A stretch of 41,069 nt of DNA from Chloroflexia bacterium. GTDB taxonomy: Bacteria > Chloroflexota > Chloroflexia > Thermomicrobiales > UBA6265. The DNA is taken from contig JACCXM010000002.1 of assembly GCA_013697005.1 (NCBI GenBank), positions 1-41,069 of the forward strand. Reading direction: 5' to 3'. Below, one piece after another: positions 33,071 to 41,030 of this stretch (positions are counted from its first letter, which is position 1; each line of letters opens with the position of its first letter). The position numbers and the translations under genes are program-made. The notes under the pieces were generated by a model. The model was not told where the DNA came from and made no database searches. It saw only the letters and a list, made by a program, of their open reading frames with translations.

Positions 33071-33754
33071 TCATTGCCGCGACACGTTTCCAATTTCCGT
33101 GCGCAAGGCGCGCATCGCCGACGCAATATGCGTGTCCGGAGCGTAAACCGCCGATCCTGTTACCAGGGTATCAGCCCCCGCCGCGATCACTTTGGCGGCG
33201 TTGCTGATCTTGATGCCACCGTCGACCTCGAGCCGGCAAGTCGGATTGACCTCGTCCAGCATCGCCCGCACCCGCCGGATGCGCTCGAGCGCGGCGGGGA
33301 TGAACGTCTGGCCGCCAAATCCTGGGTTGACGGACATGATCAGCACCTGGCGCACGATGGGCAGAACCGGCTCCAGCATAATGACCGGCGTTCCCGGATT
33401 GAGCGTGACACTCGGGATGGCGCCCGCCTCCTCGATGGCGCGCAGGGTCCGGTAGAGATGGGGATCGACCTCGACATGGACGGTAATGGTATCGGCCCCA
33501 GCCGCCGCGAAACGATCGATCCAGCGCCCCGGTTCGACGATCATCAGATGGACGTCGATCGGCAGCGTCGTCGCCGCCTGTACCGCCTCCACGACGGGAA
33601 AACCGATACTGATATTCGGTACGAACACGCCGTCCATAATATCGACGTGGATGAAATCGGCGCCCGCGGATTCGACCTCGGCAATCTGTTCGCCGAGCCG
33701 TCGGAAATCGGCCGACAAAATCGACGGCCCGATGAGAACGGGGTTGGTACCCAA
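33071..33754 (-). CDS. rpe: Ribulose-phosphate 3-epimerase
   Basis: Interconverts ribulose 5-phosphate and xylulose 5-phosphate. 227 aa TIM barrel with all family blocks: IGPSILSADFRRLGEQI, FIHVDIMDGVFVPNISIG (catalytic Asp), DVHLMIVEPGRWI, MSVNPGFGGQTFIP, LEVDGGIKISNA and ADTLVTGSAVY. The stop overlaps the upstream alternative start of manA. Together with the kinase at 30222 it would carry a pentulose into the pentose phosphate pathway. Confidence 0.96.
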   Translation of the reverse strand: MGTNPVLIGPSILSADFRRLGEQIAEVESAGADFIHVDIMDGVFVPNISIGFPVVEAVQAATTLPIDVHLMIVEPGRWIDRFAAAGADTITVHVEVDPHLYRTLRAIEEAGAIPSVTLNPGTPVIMLEPVLPIVRQVLIMSVNPGFGGQTFIPAALERIRRVRAMLDEVNPTCRLEVDGGIKISNAAKVIAAGADTLVTGSAVYAPDTHIASAMRALRTEIGNVSRQ

Positions 33755-33878
33755 GCAGACCTTCCTTCGGACCCACGCCGACTGGCCGCCTCGCTATCGA
33801 CCACGCGATCATACCAGCGGCGCCGCGAAGTTCAGGAACCTGTGAGGGTTTTGGCGTAATGATGAGAGTCAGGGTTTC

Positions 33879-35048
33879 ATGCTGAGTGCACTGACTGGAA
33901 GAGTGAGTCCGTCTGAGCCCAAAAGTGCGCCGCCCATGCACTCGTGTCATTCCGACGAAGGAGGAACCTCCCGTAACCGACTACACGGCGCGGAAAGTCG
34001 ACAAGATTCCTCGTGCGCTCGGAATGACACCCTAGCACGTGGCATTACACTTCGTCCGCTTCGCCTGTGGGCCAGTTTGGTACTTACGCTGTTCTCCTGG
34101 TGGCTCGCCTGGTTAGGTCCGGAGCCATTTTCCGAGCACACCTTTTTCCCGCTCTGGCTGGGCTACATCCTCACCGTTGATGGGTTCACCGCGCGGCGCA
34201 CAGGAACCTCGCTCCTCGCTCGCGGCCCCGGCCGATTCGCGCTCCTGTTCCTCTTTTCTCTCCCGCTCTGGTGGCTCTTCGAGATCGCCAACCGCTACCT
34301 TGGGAACTGGCGCTACCTGCTGCCGCGTCCTTACCACCCGGTGGAGTACGGGCTATTGGCCTCACTCGCATTCTCGACCGTGATGCCGGCCATTTTCGTC
34401 ACGGCGGAACTCCTCCGCACGTTCTCGCCGCTTGCCCCTGAACGGCGCTGGCTTCGCATCGATCCGGGCAGAAAGGGACTGGCCGCGCTCGCCGTCACCG
34501 GTCTTGCCATGTTCGCGCTCTCCCTGGCCCTTCCGCGCGTTCTCTTTCCTCTCGTCTGGATCGGTCTTTTTCTCGCGCTCGATCCAATCAATGCCCTCCT
34601 GGGAAACCCCAGTATTGCCGTCCAGGTCCGTACCGGGCGTTGGGATACCGTCCTGGTGCTCTTTGCCGCGGGTCTCACCTGCGGCCTCTTCTGGGAGTTC
34701 TGGAGCGTCCTCTCCATGCCGAAGTGGGTCTACACCGTCCCGTTCGCCGCCGAGCCGCACCTGTTCGAGATGCCGATCCTCGGGTATGGCGGCTATCTGC
34801 CCTTCGCGCTCGAAGTCTTCGCCGCCTGGGCATTTCTGCAAGTATTTGATCCTGGCCGCAATGCAAACTGGCTCCGCTTCACCCAGCCCTACCAGGACTT
34901 GACACGTGAAGAGAGTGTTCCTGCAATCCACCCCGCACCCCACAAAGCCCCTCTCCCGGCTCGACCGGAGAGGGGTTGGGATGAGGGCATACCTGAGGGC
35001 TTTCCCGGACAGAATCCGCCCGGACCGCCACCGGAAGGTGGCGCCTGA
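33879..35048 (+). CDS. Polytopic membrane protein of unknown function
   Basis: 389 aa as an open frame, with eight or more hydrophobic segments (LRLWASLVLTLFSWWLAWLG, RFALLFLFSLPLWWLFEI, LLASLAFSTVMPAIFVTAEL, VLVLFAAGLTCGLFWEFWSV, LPFALEVFAAWAFLQVF). The first 50 residues come from a TGTCATTCCGA element (33944-34030) and the true start may be a TTG at 34077; neither has a good ribosome-binding site. The tail KAPLPARPERGWDEG comes from repeat copy G. I recognise no named domain. It ends two bases before the fhaA-like gene, so it is probably the first gene of the FHA-VanW cluster. Confidence 0.65.
   Translation: MLSALTGRVSPSEPKSAPPMHSCHSDEGGTSRNRLHGAESRQDSSCARNDTLARGITLRPLRLWASLVLTLFSWWLAWLGPEPFSEHTFFPLWLGYILTVDGFTARRTGTSLLARGPGRFALLFLFSLPLWWLFEIANRYLGNWRYLLPRPYHPVEYGLLASLAFSTVMPAIFVTAELLRTFSPLAPERRWLRIDPGRKGLAALAVTGLAMFALSLALPRVLFPLVWIGLFLALDPINALLGNPSIAVQVRTGRWDTVLVLFAAGLTCGLFWEFWSVLSMPKWVYTVPFAAEPHLFEMPILGYGGYLPFALEVFAAWAFLQVFDPGRNANWLRFTQPYQDLTREESVPAIHPAPHKAPLPARPERGWDEGIPEGFPGQNPPGPPPEGGA
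33944..34030. repeat. MITE-like element with 12-base inverted ends
   Basis: GTGTCATTCCGA at 33944-33955 and TCGGAATGACAC at 34019-34030 are exact reverse complements, enclosing about 63 bases with inner imperfect symmetry. Related ends occur at 17538-17654 and 28801. No encoded transposase. Confidence 0.7.
34946..35000. repeat. Dispersed hairpin repeat, copy G, inside a coding sequence
   Basis: AGCCCCTCTCCCGGCTCGAC, CGGAGAGGGGTTGGGATGAG and GGCATACCTGAGGG. It is read as KAPLPARPERGWDEG in the membrane protein at 33879, close to the peptide LPARWERG from copy E. Confidence 0.85.
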
Positions 35049-35050
35049 TC

Positions 35051-35743
35051 GTGCTGGATCGTTTCGAGCGCGCATTCGAACGCCTGGTAGAAGGCAGCAT
35101 TGCCGGTGTCTTTCGCTTGCGGGTCCAACCCGCCGAGATCGGCCGCCGGCTGGAGCGGGCCATGCTCGACGGGCGCGTCGCCTCCATGGGAGCGACGCTG
35201 GCCCCCAACCACTATGAGGTGTCCATGCACCCGGAGGATGCCGCGGCGTTCGCCGGCTGGGAGGACGCCCTCTGTCGCGAGATGGAGACATGGTTGGCCG
35301 AGCTCGTGTTCAGCCGCGGGTTGACCACCGTCGGTCCCATCCGCGTGCGAATATCGCGTGATCCACGTGTGGGGCGGCGATCGGTGCGCGCCGCGGGCCG
35401 GTTCGCGGGCGAAGCAGAATCGAGCGACGGCGGGGATGACATGCCCCGGATCGTTCCCCTGCCGCTCCGTTTACTCCCGGCCGCTCCAGGGATGCCGGGC
35501 CTGATGCTTGCCTCCGCGGCGAAGACAGTTGGCCGCGCCAGTGACAATGATCTCGTCTTGCGCGATCCGGAAGTCTCCCGTCATCACGCCCGGCTCGAAC
35601 CGGATGGGACGGGATGGCGCGCGGTCGATCTCGGCAGCACCAATGGCACCTGGGTGAACGGATCACGAATTGACCGTGCCGCCATCACCGCCGGCGACGA
35701 GCTATCGTTCGGCGAAATCCACTTCGTCGTCGGTCCGGGATGA
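35051..35743 (+). CDS. FhaA-like protein: DUF3662 domain plus FHA domain
   Basis: 230 aa from a GTG at 35051. Residues 1-105 are the DUF3662 domain of FhaA (LDRFERAFERLVEGSIAGVF, RVQPAEIGRRLERAMLDGRV). Residues about 150-230 are an FHA phosphothreonine-binding domain with its GR (VGRASDNDLVL), SRHHARLE and STNGTWVNG motifs. In actinobacteria FhaA couples Ser/Thr kinases to peptidoglycan synthesis. The start of the next gene overlaps its stop (ATGA). No kinase gene is in the window. Confidence 0.9.
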   Translation: MLDRFERAFERLVEGSIAGVFRLRVQPAEIGRRLERAMLDGRVASMGATLAPNHYEVSMHPEDAAAFAGWEDALCREMETWLAELVFSRGLTTVGPIRVRISRDPRVGRRSVRAAGRFAGEAESSDGGDDMPRIVPLPLRLLPAAPGMPGLMLASAAKTVGRASDNDLVLRDPEVSRHHARLEPDGTGWRAVDLGSTNGTWVNGSRIDRAAITAGDELSFGEIHFVVGPG

Positions 35744-36240
35744 GCGACACCCTGATCGACGAGCTGATCGCCGGTGGTTGGCTCTACGCCGCCCTGCGCA
35801 TGCTGTTCATTGCCCTGATTTACCTCTTCCTGTTTCTGGTATTGCGCGCCACGGTGCGCGATCTCAACGCGGTGGCACGCGACATGGCTGGGGGCGAAGG
35901 ACAGCCGGCGCGGCTGTCGCTGCTCACGCTGGCCGGGGCGGAATCGTCGCTGCCGCCAGGAACGGCAATACCGCTGGAGGTGGTGACAACGCTCGGTCGC
36001 ATTGCCGGGAACACCATCGTCGTCGCCGATCCCCATACCTCCGCCCGGCATGCGGAGATCCGCTTCGAGCGCGGGCAGTGGTGGCTGCGCGATCTCGGCA
36101 GCAGCAATGGCACTTCGCTCAATGGCGAACCAGTACGCACAGTGATGGCCGTGCGCCCCGGCGATGTCCTACAATGCGGGCGGGTTCGGTTTCGACTCGT
36201 CCCATCTGTTCCCGTGCCCGGCGTCGATGCCTCAACCTGA
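35740..36240 (+). CDS. FhaB-like protein: membrane segment plus FHA domain
   Basis: 166 aa. The N-terminus has a membrane segment (MLFIALIYLFLFLVL, residues 20-34), then a short linker, then an FHA domain with TLGRIAGNTIVVADPHTSAR and HAEIRFERGQWW followed by DLGSSNGTSLNG. It overlaps fhaA by four bases, as in the fhaA-fhaB (fipA) pair of actinobacteria, which recruits cell-division and wall-synthesis proteins. The VanW gene follows after 18 bases. Confidence 0.9.
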   Translation: MSDTLIDELIAGGWLYAALRMLFIALIYLFLFLVLRATVRDLNAVARDMAGGEGQPARLSLLTLAGAESSLPPGTAIPLEVVTTLGRIAGNTIVVADPHTSARHAEIRFERGQWWLRDLGSSNGTSLNGEPVRTVMAVRPGDVLQCGRVRFRLVPSVPVPGVDAST

Positions 36241-36258
36241 TCCGGAGGACGGTAAGTC

Positions 36259-38436
36259 TTGCGTCAAACAGCGCGCGTTTCAGGTATGTTCCGGCCGATC
36301 ACCGCCGGACGTTTTCAGGAGAGTGGATCGACGCCGTCGCGCATGCTGCGCCTACCGGCTGTCTCGCCGCGCCTCATCCGATCGGTATGGCTGGGGTCGG
36401 CGGCCGTCGCGGCAATGATTGGCCTCGCCCTCGCGGTCGTCCTCCTGACCGTCCGCGCCACCCACAGCGACCGCATTTTCCCCGCGCTCACCGTGGCCGA
36501 CGTGCCCGTGGGTGGGCTGTCCTTCGGCGCGGCCGCGGCCGCGATCGGGGACCGCGCGAATCAGATCGAATCGAGCGCGATCACGCTAAACTATGGCGAG
36601 CAATCATGGACCGCGACCCTGCGCGACGTCGGTGTTGCGGTTGACGAAAACGAAGCATTCGCGTGGTCGGTCCGCTATGGACGAGAGCATTCGGCATTTC
36701 GCCGTTTGCGCTCAACCGTGGCGCTGGCACGCTCCGGTGAGCGCCTCGCGTTGCCCATCACGCTCGATTACCAGCAACTCGACCGTTGGTTCGATGAGAT
36801 CGACCGCGAGTTGGGAACGCCGCCCCGAAATGCCTCGGTGGCGATCGAAGGCGCCAATGTCGTCATCGTGCCAGAGGTGGATGGCATGGTCGTCGACCGC
36901 GATCGGGCCCGCGCCGAAATCGCGTCCCGATTGCAGCGTCTGGACTCGATCGAAGCCGAGCTACCCGTCACCACTAGAATTGCCACCCTCCGCGCGGTCG
37001 ACCTGGAACCTGCCAGGGGACTCTTGTTGGCGGCCATGTCGCATCCCATTCAGGTCTCGAATGCGGGTGGCCTATGGACGCTTCCCGCAACCGATCTTGC
37101 GCAATTTCTGAAACAGGACATTTCGTCGGGTGCGGACGGCGCGCGGGCGTTCCGCCTCGGGCTCGATCGCGAAAAACTCGCGGCATGGCTCGACGAGCGG
37201 CTCAGCGCGGCTGTGGAAAAAGAGCCGGTCGATGCTGAAGTCGGTTGGAACGGCGAGAAGCTCGTCGCCGTCGAGCCGAGTGTCGACGGTGTGGCGCTCG
37301 ACGCGGTAAAGCTCGCCGAGTTGGTCGAAGGCCGGTTTTTCGGCGATGGCGGCACCGTCGAAGTCCCCTTGACCTATGTGAAACCCACGATCGACGGCGC
37401 AAATCTCGACAAGCTCGGCATCACGACGTTCCTGGGCGCCGGTGGATCGAACTACGCCGGATCCAGTGATGGCCGTTCGACGAACGTTGCCGTGGGCGCC
37501 AGTCTCCTCAATGGCACCCTGATTCCGCCGTGGGGTGAGTTTTCGTTCAATGAGGCGATCGGCTGGATCGACGAAGAGAAGGGTTTCGTCGAGGCTCAGG
37601 TCATCGACGGCGAGAAGATCGGTAAGGATATCGGCGGTGGTATCTGCCAGGTGTCGACCACGGTCTTCCGCGCCGCCTATCTGGCCGGTCTCCCCGTCAC
37701 CGAGTGGTGGCCGCACCGGTTCCGCATTGGATTCTACGAGTACGACGGCTGGAACCCTGGTCTCGACGCGTCGATCCTGCAACCGACCGAGGATCCTGCA
37801 ACCTGGGCCGATTTCAAGTTCGAGAATCCGTCAGACTCCTGGATGCTCGTGGAATCCTGGACCGACGGCGTCACGGTCGTGGTGAATATCTACGGCGCGG
37901 ACCTGGGCTACAAGGTGGAGACCACCGGCCCCACCTGGGGTGACAAGACCCAACTGCTGCGGCCCCAGGAAGTGGTTGATGATGAGCTCGATCCCGGCAC
38001 GGTGATGCTGGGCCAGGTGGCCGGAATCGGCGAGGAGCTCTCCCACTACCGCGTCGTGCGTGATCGGAATGGCGAGCTCTTGTGGGAACGCAGTTTCTAC
38101 ACCAAGTACTTCCCGCGCGGCGACATCTGGAAGGTGAGCCCCGACATGAAGGGCGATGCGCCGATCGATTCCAATTTCAAGTTCCCACCAATACCTCCCG
38201 CCGGCGTCGACTCTGTCGGATGGGTGCCAGGGGTCCAGGATTTCGCCGGCGAGCAGGGCTACGAGCCGCCGTCGGAGGAGTGGATACCTCCGGCGGAGGA
38301 ATCGGCCGAGGATTGGGTAGCCCCCGCCGGCGAGTGGATTCCTCCCGCCGAGGACACATTTGTCCAGGAAGCAGAATGGAGCGCACCGGCACCCGAGGAG
38401 TGGGTTCCCCCCGCTGAGGGCGCTGTGTCCGAGTGA
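36259..38436 (+). CDS. VanW/YoaR-like cell-wall protein with repeated Trp-Pro tail
   Basis: 725 aa from a TTG at 36259 (GGAGG ten bases before). One membrane segment near residues 45-66 (LGSAAVAAMIGLALAVVLL). Two PG_binding_4-like regions (about 80-200 and 265-375) precede a VanW domain with TFLGAGGSNYAGSSDGRSTN, IPPWGEFSFNEAIG and GGGICQVSTTVFRAAYLAGL. A G5-like segment follows (about 560-620). The last 65 residues are a low-complexity tail repeating E/D-W-x-P/A-P-A: EEWIPPAEES, EDWVAPAG, EWIPPAEDT, EWSAPAP, EEWVPPAEG. Probably binds peptidoglycan at the outer face. The stop overlaps the glycosyltransferase start (GTGA). Confidence 0.92.
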   Translation: MRQTARVSGMFRPITAGRFQESGSTPSRMLRLPAVSPRLIRSVWLGSAAVAAMIGLALAVVLLTVRATHSDRIFPALTVADVPVGGLSFGAAAAAIGDRANQIESSAITLNYGEQSWTATLRDVGVAVDENEAFAWSVRYGREHSAFRRLRSTVALARSGERLALPITLDYQQLDRWFDEIDRELGTPPRNASVAIEGANVVIVPEVDGMVVDRDRARAEIASRLQRLDSIEAELPVTTRIATLRAVDLEPARGLLLAAMSHPIQVSNAGGLWTLPATDLAQFLKQDISSGADGARAFRLGLDREKLAAWLDERLSAAVEKEPVDAEVGWNGEKLVAVEPSVDGVALDAVKLAELVEGRFFGDGGTVEVPLTYVKPTIDGANLDKLGITTFLGAGGSNYAGSSDGRSTNVAVGASLLNGTLIPPWGEFSFNEAIGWIDEEKGFVEAQVIDGEKIGKDIGGGICQVSTTVFRAAYLAGLPVTEWWPHRFRIGFYEYDGWNPGLDASILQPTEDPATWADFKFENPSDSWMLVESWTDGVTVVVNIYGADLGYKVETTGPTWGDKTQLLRPQEVVDDELDPGTVMLGQVAGIGEELSHYRVVRDRNGELLWERSFYTKYFPRGDIWKVSPDMKGDAPIDSNFKFPPIPPAGVDSVGWVPGVQDFAGEQGYEPPSEEWIPPAEESAEDWVAPAGEWIPPAEDTFVQEAEWSAPAPEEWVPPAEGAVSE

Positions 38437-39188
38437 TTCCGCCAAACCCCGCGCCGCCGGTTTCGCGTCTCTCCGGCAGCCTCTCGCTCGTTCTCCCGGC
38501 CTACAACGAGGAAGCCAACATCGAAGTCGTCGTCCAGGAGTCGCTGGCGACACTTCCCATGTTCGCCAGCGACTTCGAGATCATCGTCGTCAATGACGGC
38601 AGCCGTGACCGCACCGCCGAGATCGTCACCCTTCTCGCCACGGACGATCGTCACGTGCGTCTGGTCAATCACGCCCGAAACCGGGGGTATGGCGCGGCCT
38701 TGATCTCGGGGTTTCGCGCCTCGCGGGGTGATTTCATCATGTTCATGGATGCCGACCGGCAGTTCGATGTCCGCGAGCTGCGCCTGCTGACCCCCTTCGC
38801 CGATGAGTACGATATCGTGGCCGGTTTCCGCATGGAGCGGAGCGATCCCATCCACCGGAGGATTTTCGCCGAGTTGTTCAACGTCTCGGTGCGAGTGCTC
38901 TTCGGGGTGCATCTGCGCGACATCGACTGCGCCTTCAAGCTCTTTCGCGGGGATTTACTGCGAGAGATGAGCCTCAGCGCGCCGGGGGCGCTGATCAACA
39001 CCGAGATTCAGGCGAAAGCGCGCCGCCAGGGCGCCCGGCTGCAACAGGTGGGCGTTCACCACTATCCACGGCTCGCCGGGGAGGCCACCGGCGGCAGCCC
39101 GCGCGTCATTCTCCGCGCGGTGGGGGAGACGCTCGCCCTCTGGTGGCGCATGCGAGGCTATCGTCCGGACGCGCGCGCGAGGCGCTAG
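38433..39188 (+). CDS. Family 2 glycosyltransferase, dolichol-phosphate-mannose synthase-like
   Basis: 251 aa from a GTG that overlaps the VanW stop (GTGA). GT-A fold with SLVLPAYNEEANIEVVVQE, FEIIVVNDGSRDRTAE, MDADRQFDVRELR (DxD metal site) and VAGFRMERSDPIHRRIFAEL. The conserved DIDCAFKLFRGD and GALINTEIQAKA blocks suit the DPM1/polyprenyl-phosphate transferase subgroup. No C-terminal membrane helices are seen. Likely makes a lipid-linked sugar for envelope polymers together with the upstream genes; substrate not inferable. Confidence 0.92.
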   Translation: MIPPNPAPPVSRLSGSLSLVLPAYNEEANIEVVVQESLATLPMFASDFEIIVVNDGSRDRTAEIVTLLATDDRHVRLVNHARNRGYGAALISGFRASRGDFIMFMDADRQFDVRELRLLTPFADEYDIVAGFRMERSDPIHRRIFAELFNVSVRVLFGVHLRDIDCAFKLFRGDLLREMSLSAPGALINTEIQAKARRQGARLQQVGVHHYPRLAGEATGGSPRVILRAVGETLALWWRMRGYRPDARARR

Positions 39189-39253
39189 CCCCGTGCCGCC
39201 ATCGCCTCCAGCAGCCGCGGCGAGACGAATGCGGACCGTGCCATCATCCAGCG

Positions 39254-40693
39254 TCATGCCGCGGCTTGGGGGCGCACCCTGGTCCGCACGCGCAGATCGC
39301 GGGCGACATCGGAGAGATCGGCGGCGGGAACAACTGGCCGCCCCAACACCGTCTCGACCTTCTCGATGGTCATGTCATCGAGCAACGTTCCCGTGCGCTG
39401 GCTGACCATCCGGTCGGAGATATAGAGGGGACGCGCGTCATGTCGCCCGCCAAACGCGGTTAGCAGGTCTTGACCACCGAGGAGTCCCGAAACATTGATC
39501 TCGGCGCCGAGATAGACGTTCTCGACCGGGACAACATCCAGCCCCGCGCCTGTACGGCCGTTGAAGCGGCCAACCGCCTCGCGCATGGTCGGGCCGATCA
39601 GCTCGCCGCAGGCCACCGTCCCATCGGCGCCAAACAGGGTGTTTGGTTTCGCTCGGCGCAGGTAACTGTCAACGGAATCGAGGAAGTGACGGGTGATGCC
39701 GATGCCGTCCTCGATTTGGGGGAAACCCCCGTAGTGCGCCGTGTCGGGGACTGGCGACCCGGTCATCAGATAGAACTCGTCGCCGAGGTAGAAGAATGGA
39801 TCGCCGCGTTCCCGCGCGAAGCGCTCCTGCCACCGTTCCGCCTGGGAAATGACCGCTAGCGCTTCATGTCGTTCGTAACGGCGGACCGGAATCGTCTTTC
39901 CCGGAAGGGTTCGCATACAGGTTCGGGAGAGCCGGAGCTGCTTGCTCTGCCGCGCCTGTCCGTGGCGCGAAAGTCCGACCGGGACACCCGCGATCGAATG
40001 CAGGCGGCTGCCAAATGTGGCGAGATCGCGCAAACTGCGGTCGAGGTGTGGACCGTCATTGACCCCTGGCACAAGCACGAGCTGCGCATGAAAATCGATT
40101 CCGGCCCGCTCCAGCCGGGCCAGATCCGCCATCACCCGGCCGGCCTTCGGATTTCCGACAAGTGCCACCCGCAATTCCGGATCGGTGGAATGCACCGAGA
40201 CATGGAGCGGCGATATATGCTGGTCCTCGATCCGCCGCCAGTCCGCTTCGTCCAGGTTGGTCAAGGTGACGAAACTGCCATAGAGCATCGAGTACCGGTA
40301 GTCATCGTCCATAACATACAGCGAGCGGCGCATCCCTTTCGGAATCTGCTTGATGAAACAGAAGGGGCAGGCGTTTTCACAAATACGCACGCCGTCGAAC
40401 GTCGGATCGGCAAAGGTGACGCCCCAGAACTCGTCGCCATCAAGCTCCAGTTCGTAACGAAGCAGTGATCCCCTGCGTTCGACGTCGAGCACGACGTGCT
40501 CCGCCTGGGCCTGGTACTGAAAATCGAGCGCGTCGACGAGAGGGAGACCATTGATGCCGACGACGCGGTCTCCGGACTCGATCCCGAGCTCCATCGCCAG
40601 CGAGGCCGGCGCTACCGTCTCGATCAGCCCAGGAAGACTCGGCGCGAGATCGACGCGGCGATGGGAAAGTGGGCTGACGGCAACGGGGCTCAT
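39254..40693 (-). CDS. DUF512-type radical SAM protein with PDZ domain
   Basis: 479 aa. Residues 20-80 are a PDZ-like domain (PGLIETVAPASLAMELGIES, GDRVVGINGLPLVDAL). The radical-SAM cluster motif CX3CX2C is at Cys105, Cys109 and Cys112 (RICENACPFCFIKQIPKGMR), followed by the DUF512 hallmark YVMDDDYRYSMLYGSFVTLT and NL. The C-terminal DUF512 domain includes EFYLMTGSPVPD and NTLFGADGTVACG. Compared with the family as I recall it, there is an extra stretch, GQARQSKQLRLSRTCMRTLP, after VPVGLSRH. The reaction is unknown. Convergent with the glycosyltransferase and divergent from the greA-like gene. Confidence 0.9.
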   Translation of the reverse strand: MSPVAVSPLSHRRVDLAPSLPGLIETVAPASLAMELGIESGDRVVGINGLPLVDALDFQYQAQAEHVVLDVERRGSLLRYELELDGDEFWGVTFADPTFDGVRICENACPFCFIKQIPKGMRRSLYVMDDDYRYSMLYGSFVTLTNLDEADWRRIEDQHISPLHVSVHSTDPELRVALVGNPKAGRVMADLARLERAGIDFHAQLVLVPGVNDGPHLDRSLRDLATFGSRLHSIAGVPVGLSRHGQARQSKQLRLSRTCMRTLPGKTIPVRRYERHEALAVISQAERWQERFARERGDPFFYLGDEFYLMTGSPVPDTAHYGGFPQIEDGIGITRHFLDSVDSYLRRAKPNTLFGADGTVACGELIGPTMREAVGRFNGRTGAGLDVVPVENVYLGAEINVSGLLGGQDLLTAFGGRHDARPLYISDRMVSQRTGTLLDDMTIEKVETVLGRPVVPAADLSDVARDLRVRTRVRPQAAA

Positions 40694-40740
40694 GACAGTG
40701 CGCTATCCAGGAGTGAGGATCGCCGGCGCGGGACGCACGG

Positions 40741-40769
40741 CGCCGCCAGCGCGATCCGGGCTGGCGGCG
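40741..40769. other. Perfect 10-base stem hairpin between divergent genes
   Basis: CGCCGCCAGC, a nine-base loop and GCTGGCGGCG. Lies 48 bases upstream of the DUF512 gene (minus strand) with no T-tract. May be an operator or leader structure. Confidence 0.45.
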
Positions 40770-40858
40770 TCAATCAGAGCGATAAGTCTAGCACGTCGGC
40801 GGCTTTTTCATGAACGGCGGCGCACATTGAGGCCGTCGGCGGGTATACTGCGGCTCTC

Positions 40859-40934
40859 AGTCACGAGCCGGGGGCGTGCCTCCTGGCTCTTTCCCATGTG
40901 GGTGGAAAGCCGTGGCATGCGCTGCCGCGTGACT
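40859..40934 (+). ncRNA. Candidate structured leader RNA (cloverleaf-like) upstream of the greA-like gene
   Basis: A 76-base stretch folds by eye into a four-way junction. The closing stem is AGTCACG (40859-40865) with CGTGACT (40928-40934), seven perfect pairs. Arm one, 40866-40888, is a nine-pair stem (AGCCGGGGG / CTCCTGGCT, two G-U) with a five-base loop. Arm two, 40889-40909, pairs CTTTCC with GGAAAG. Arm three, 40914-40926, pairs GGCA with TGCC. It lacks tRNA T-loop features. A TATACT -10-like hexamer lies at 40844-40849, just upstream. CCGGCG/CGCCGG (from about 40942) could form another stem before the gene. Confidence 0.5.
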
Positions 40935-41030
40935 CCATGACCCGGCGCCAGAACGATCGCATCTCGCCGGTGGCCCCCACCCAGGGCGTCTTTCGGCAGC
41001 GGTCGCGAAACTCCGGAAAGGATGCCAATC

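Noticed and set aside
40859-40934. A tRNA gene
   Set aside because: The cloverleaf-like fold has no T-loop sequence, no anticodon arm of proper form and no CCA context.
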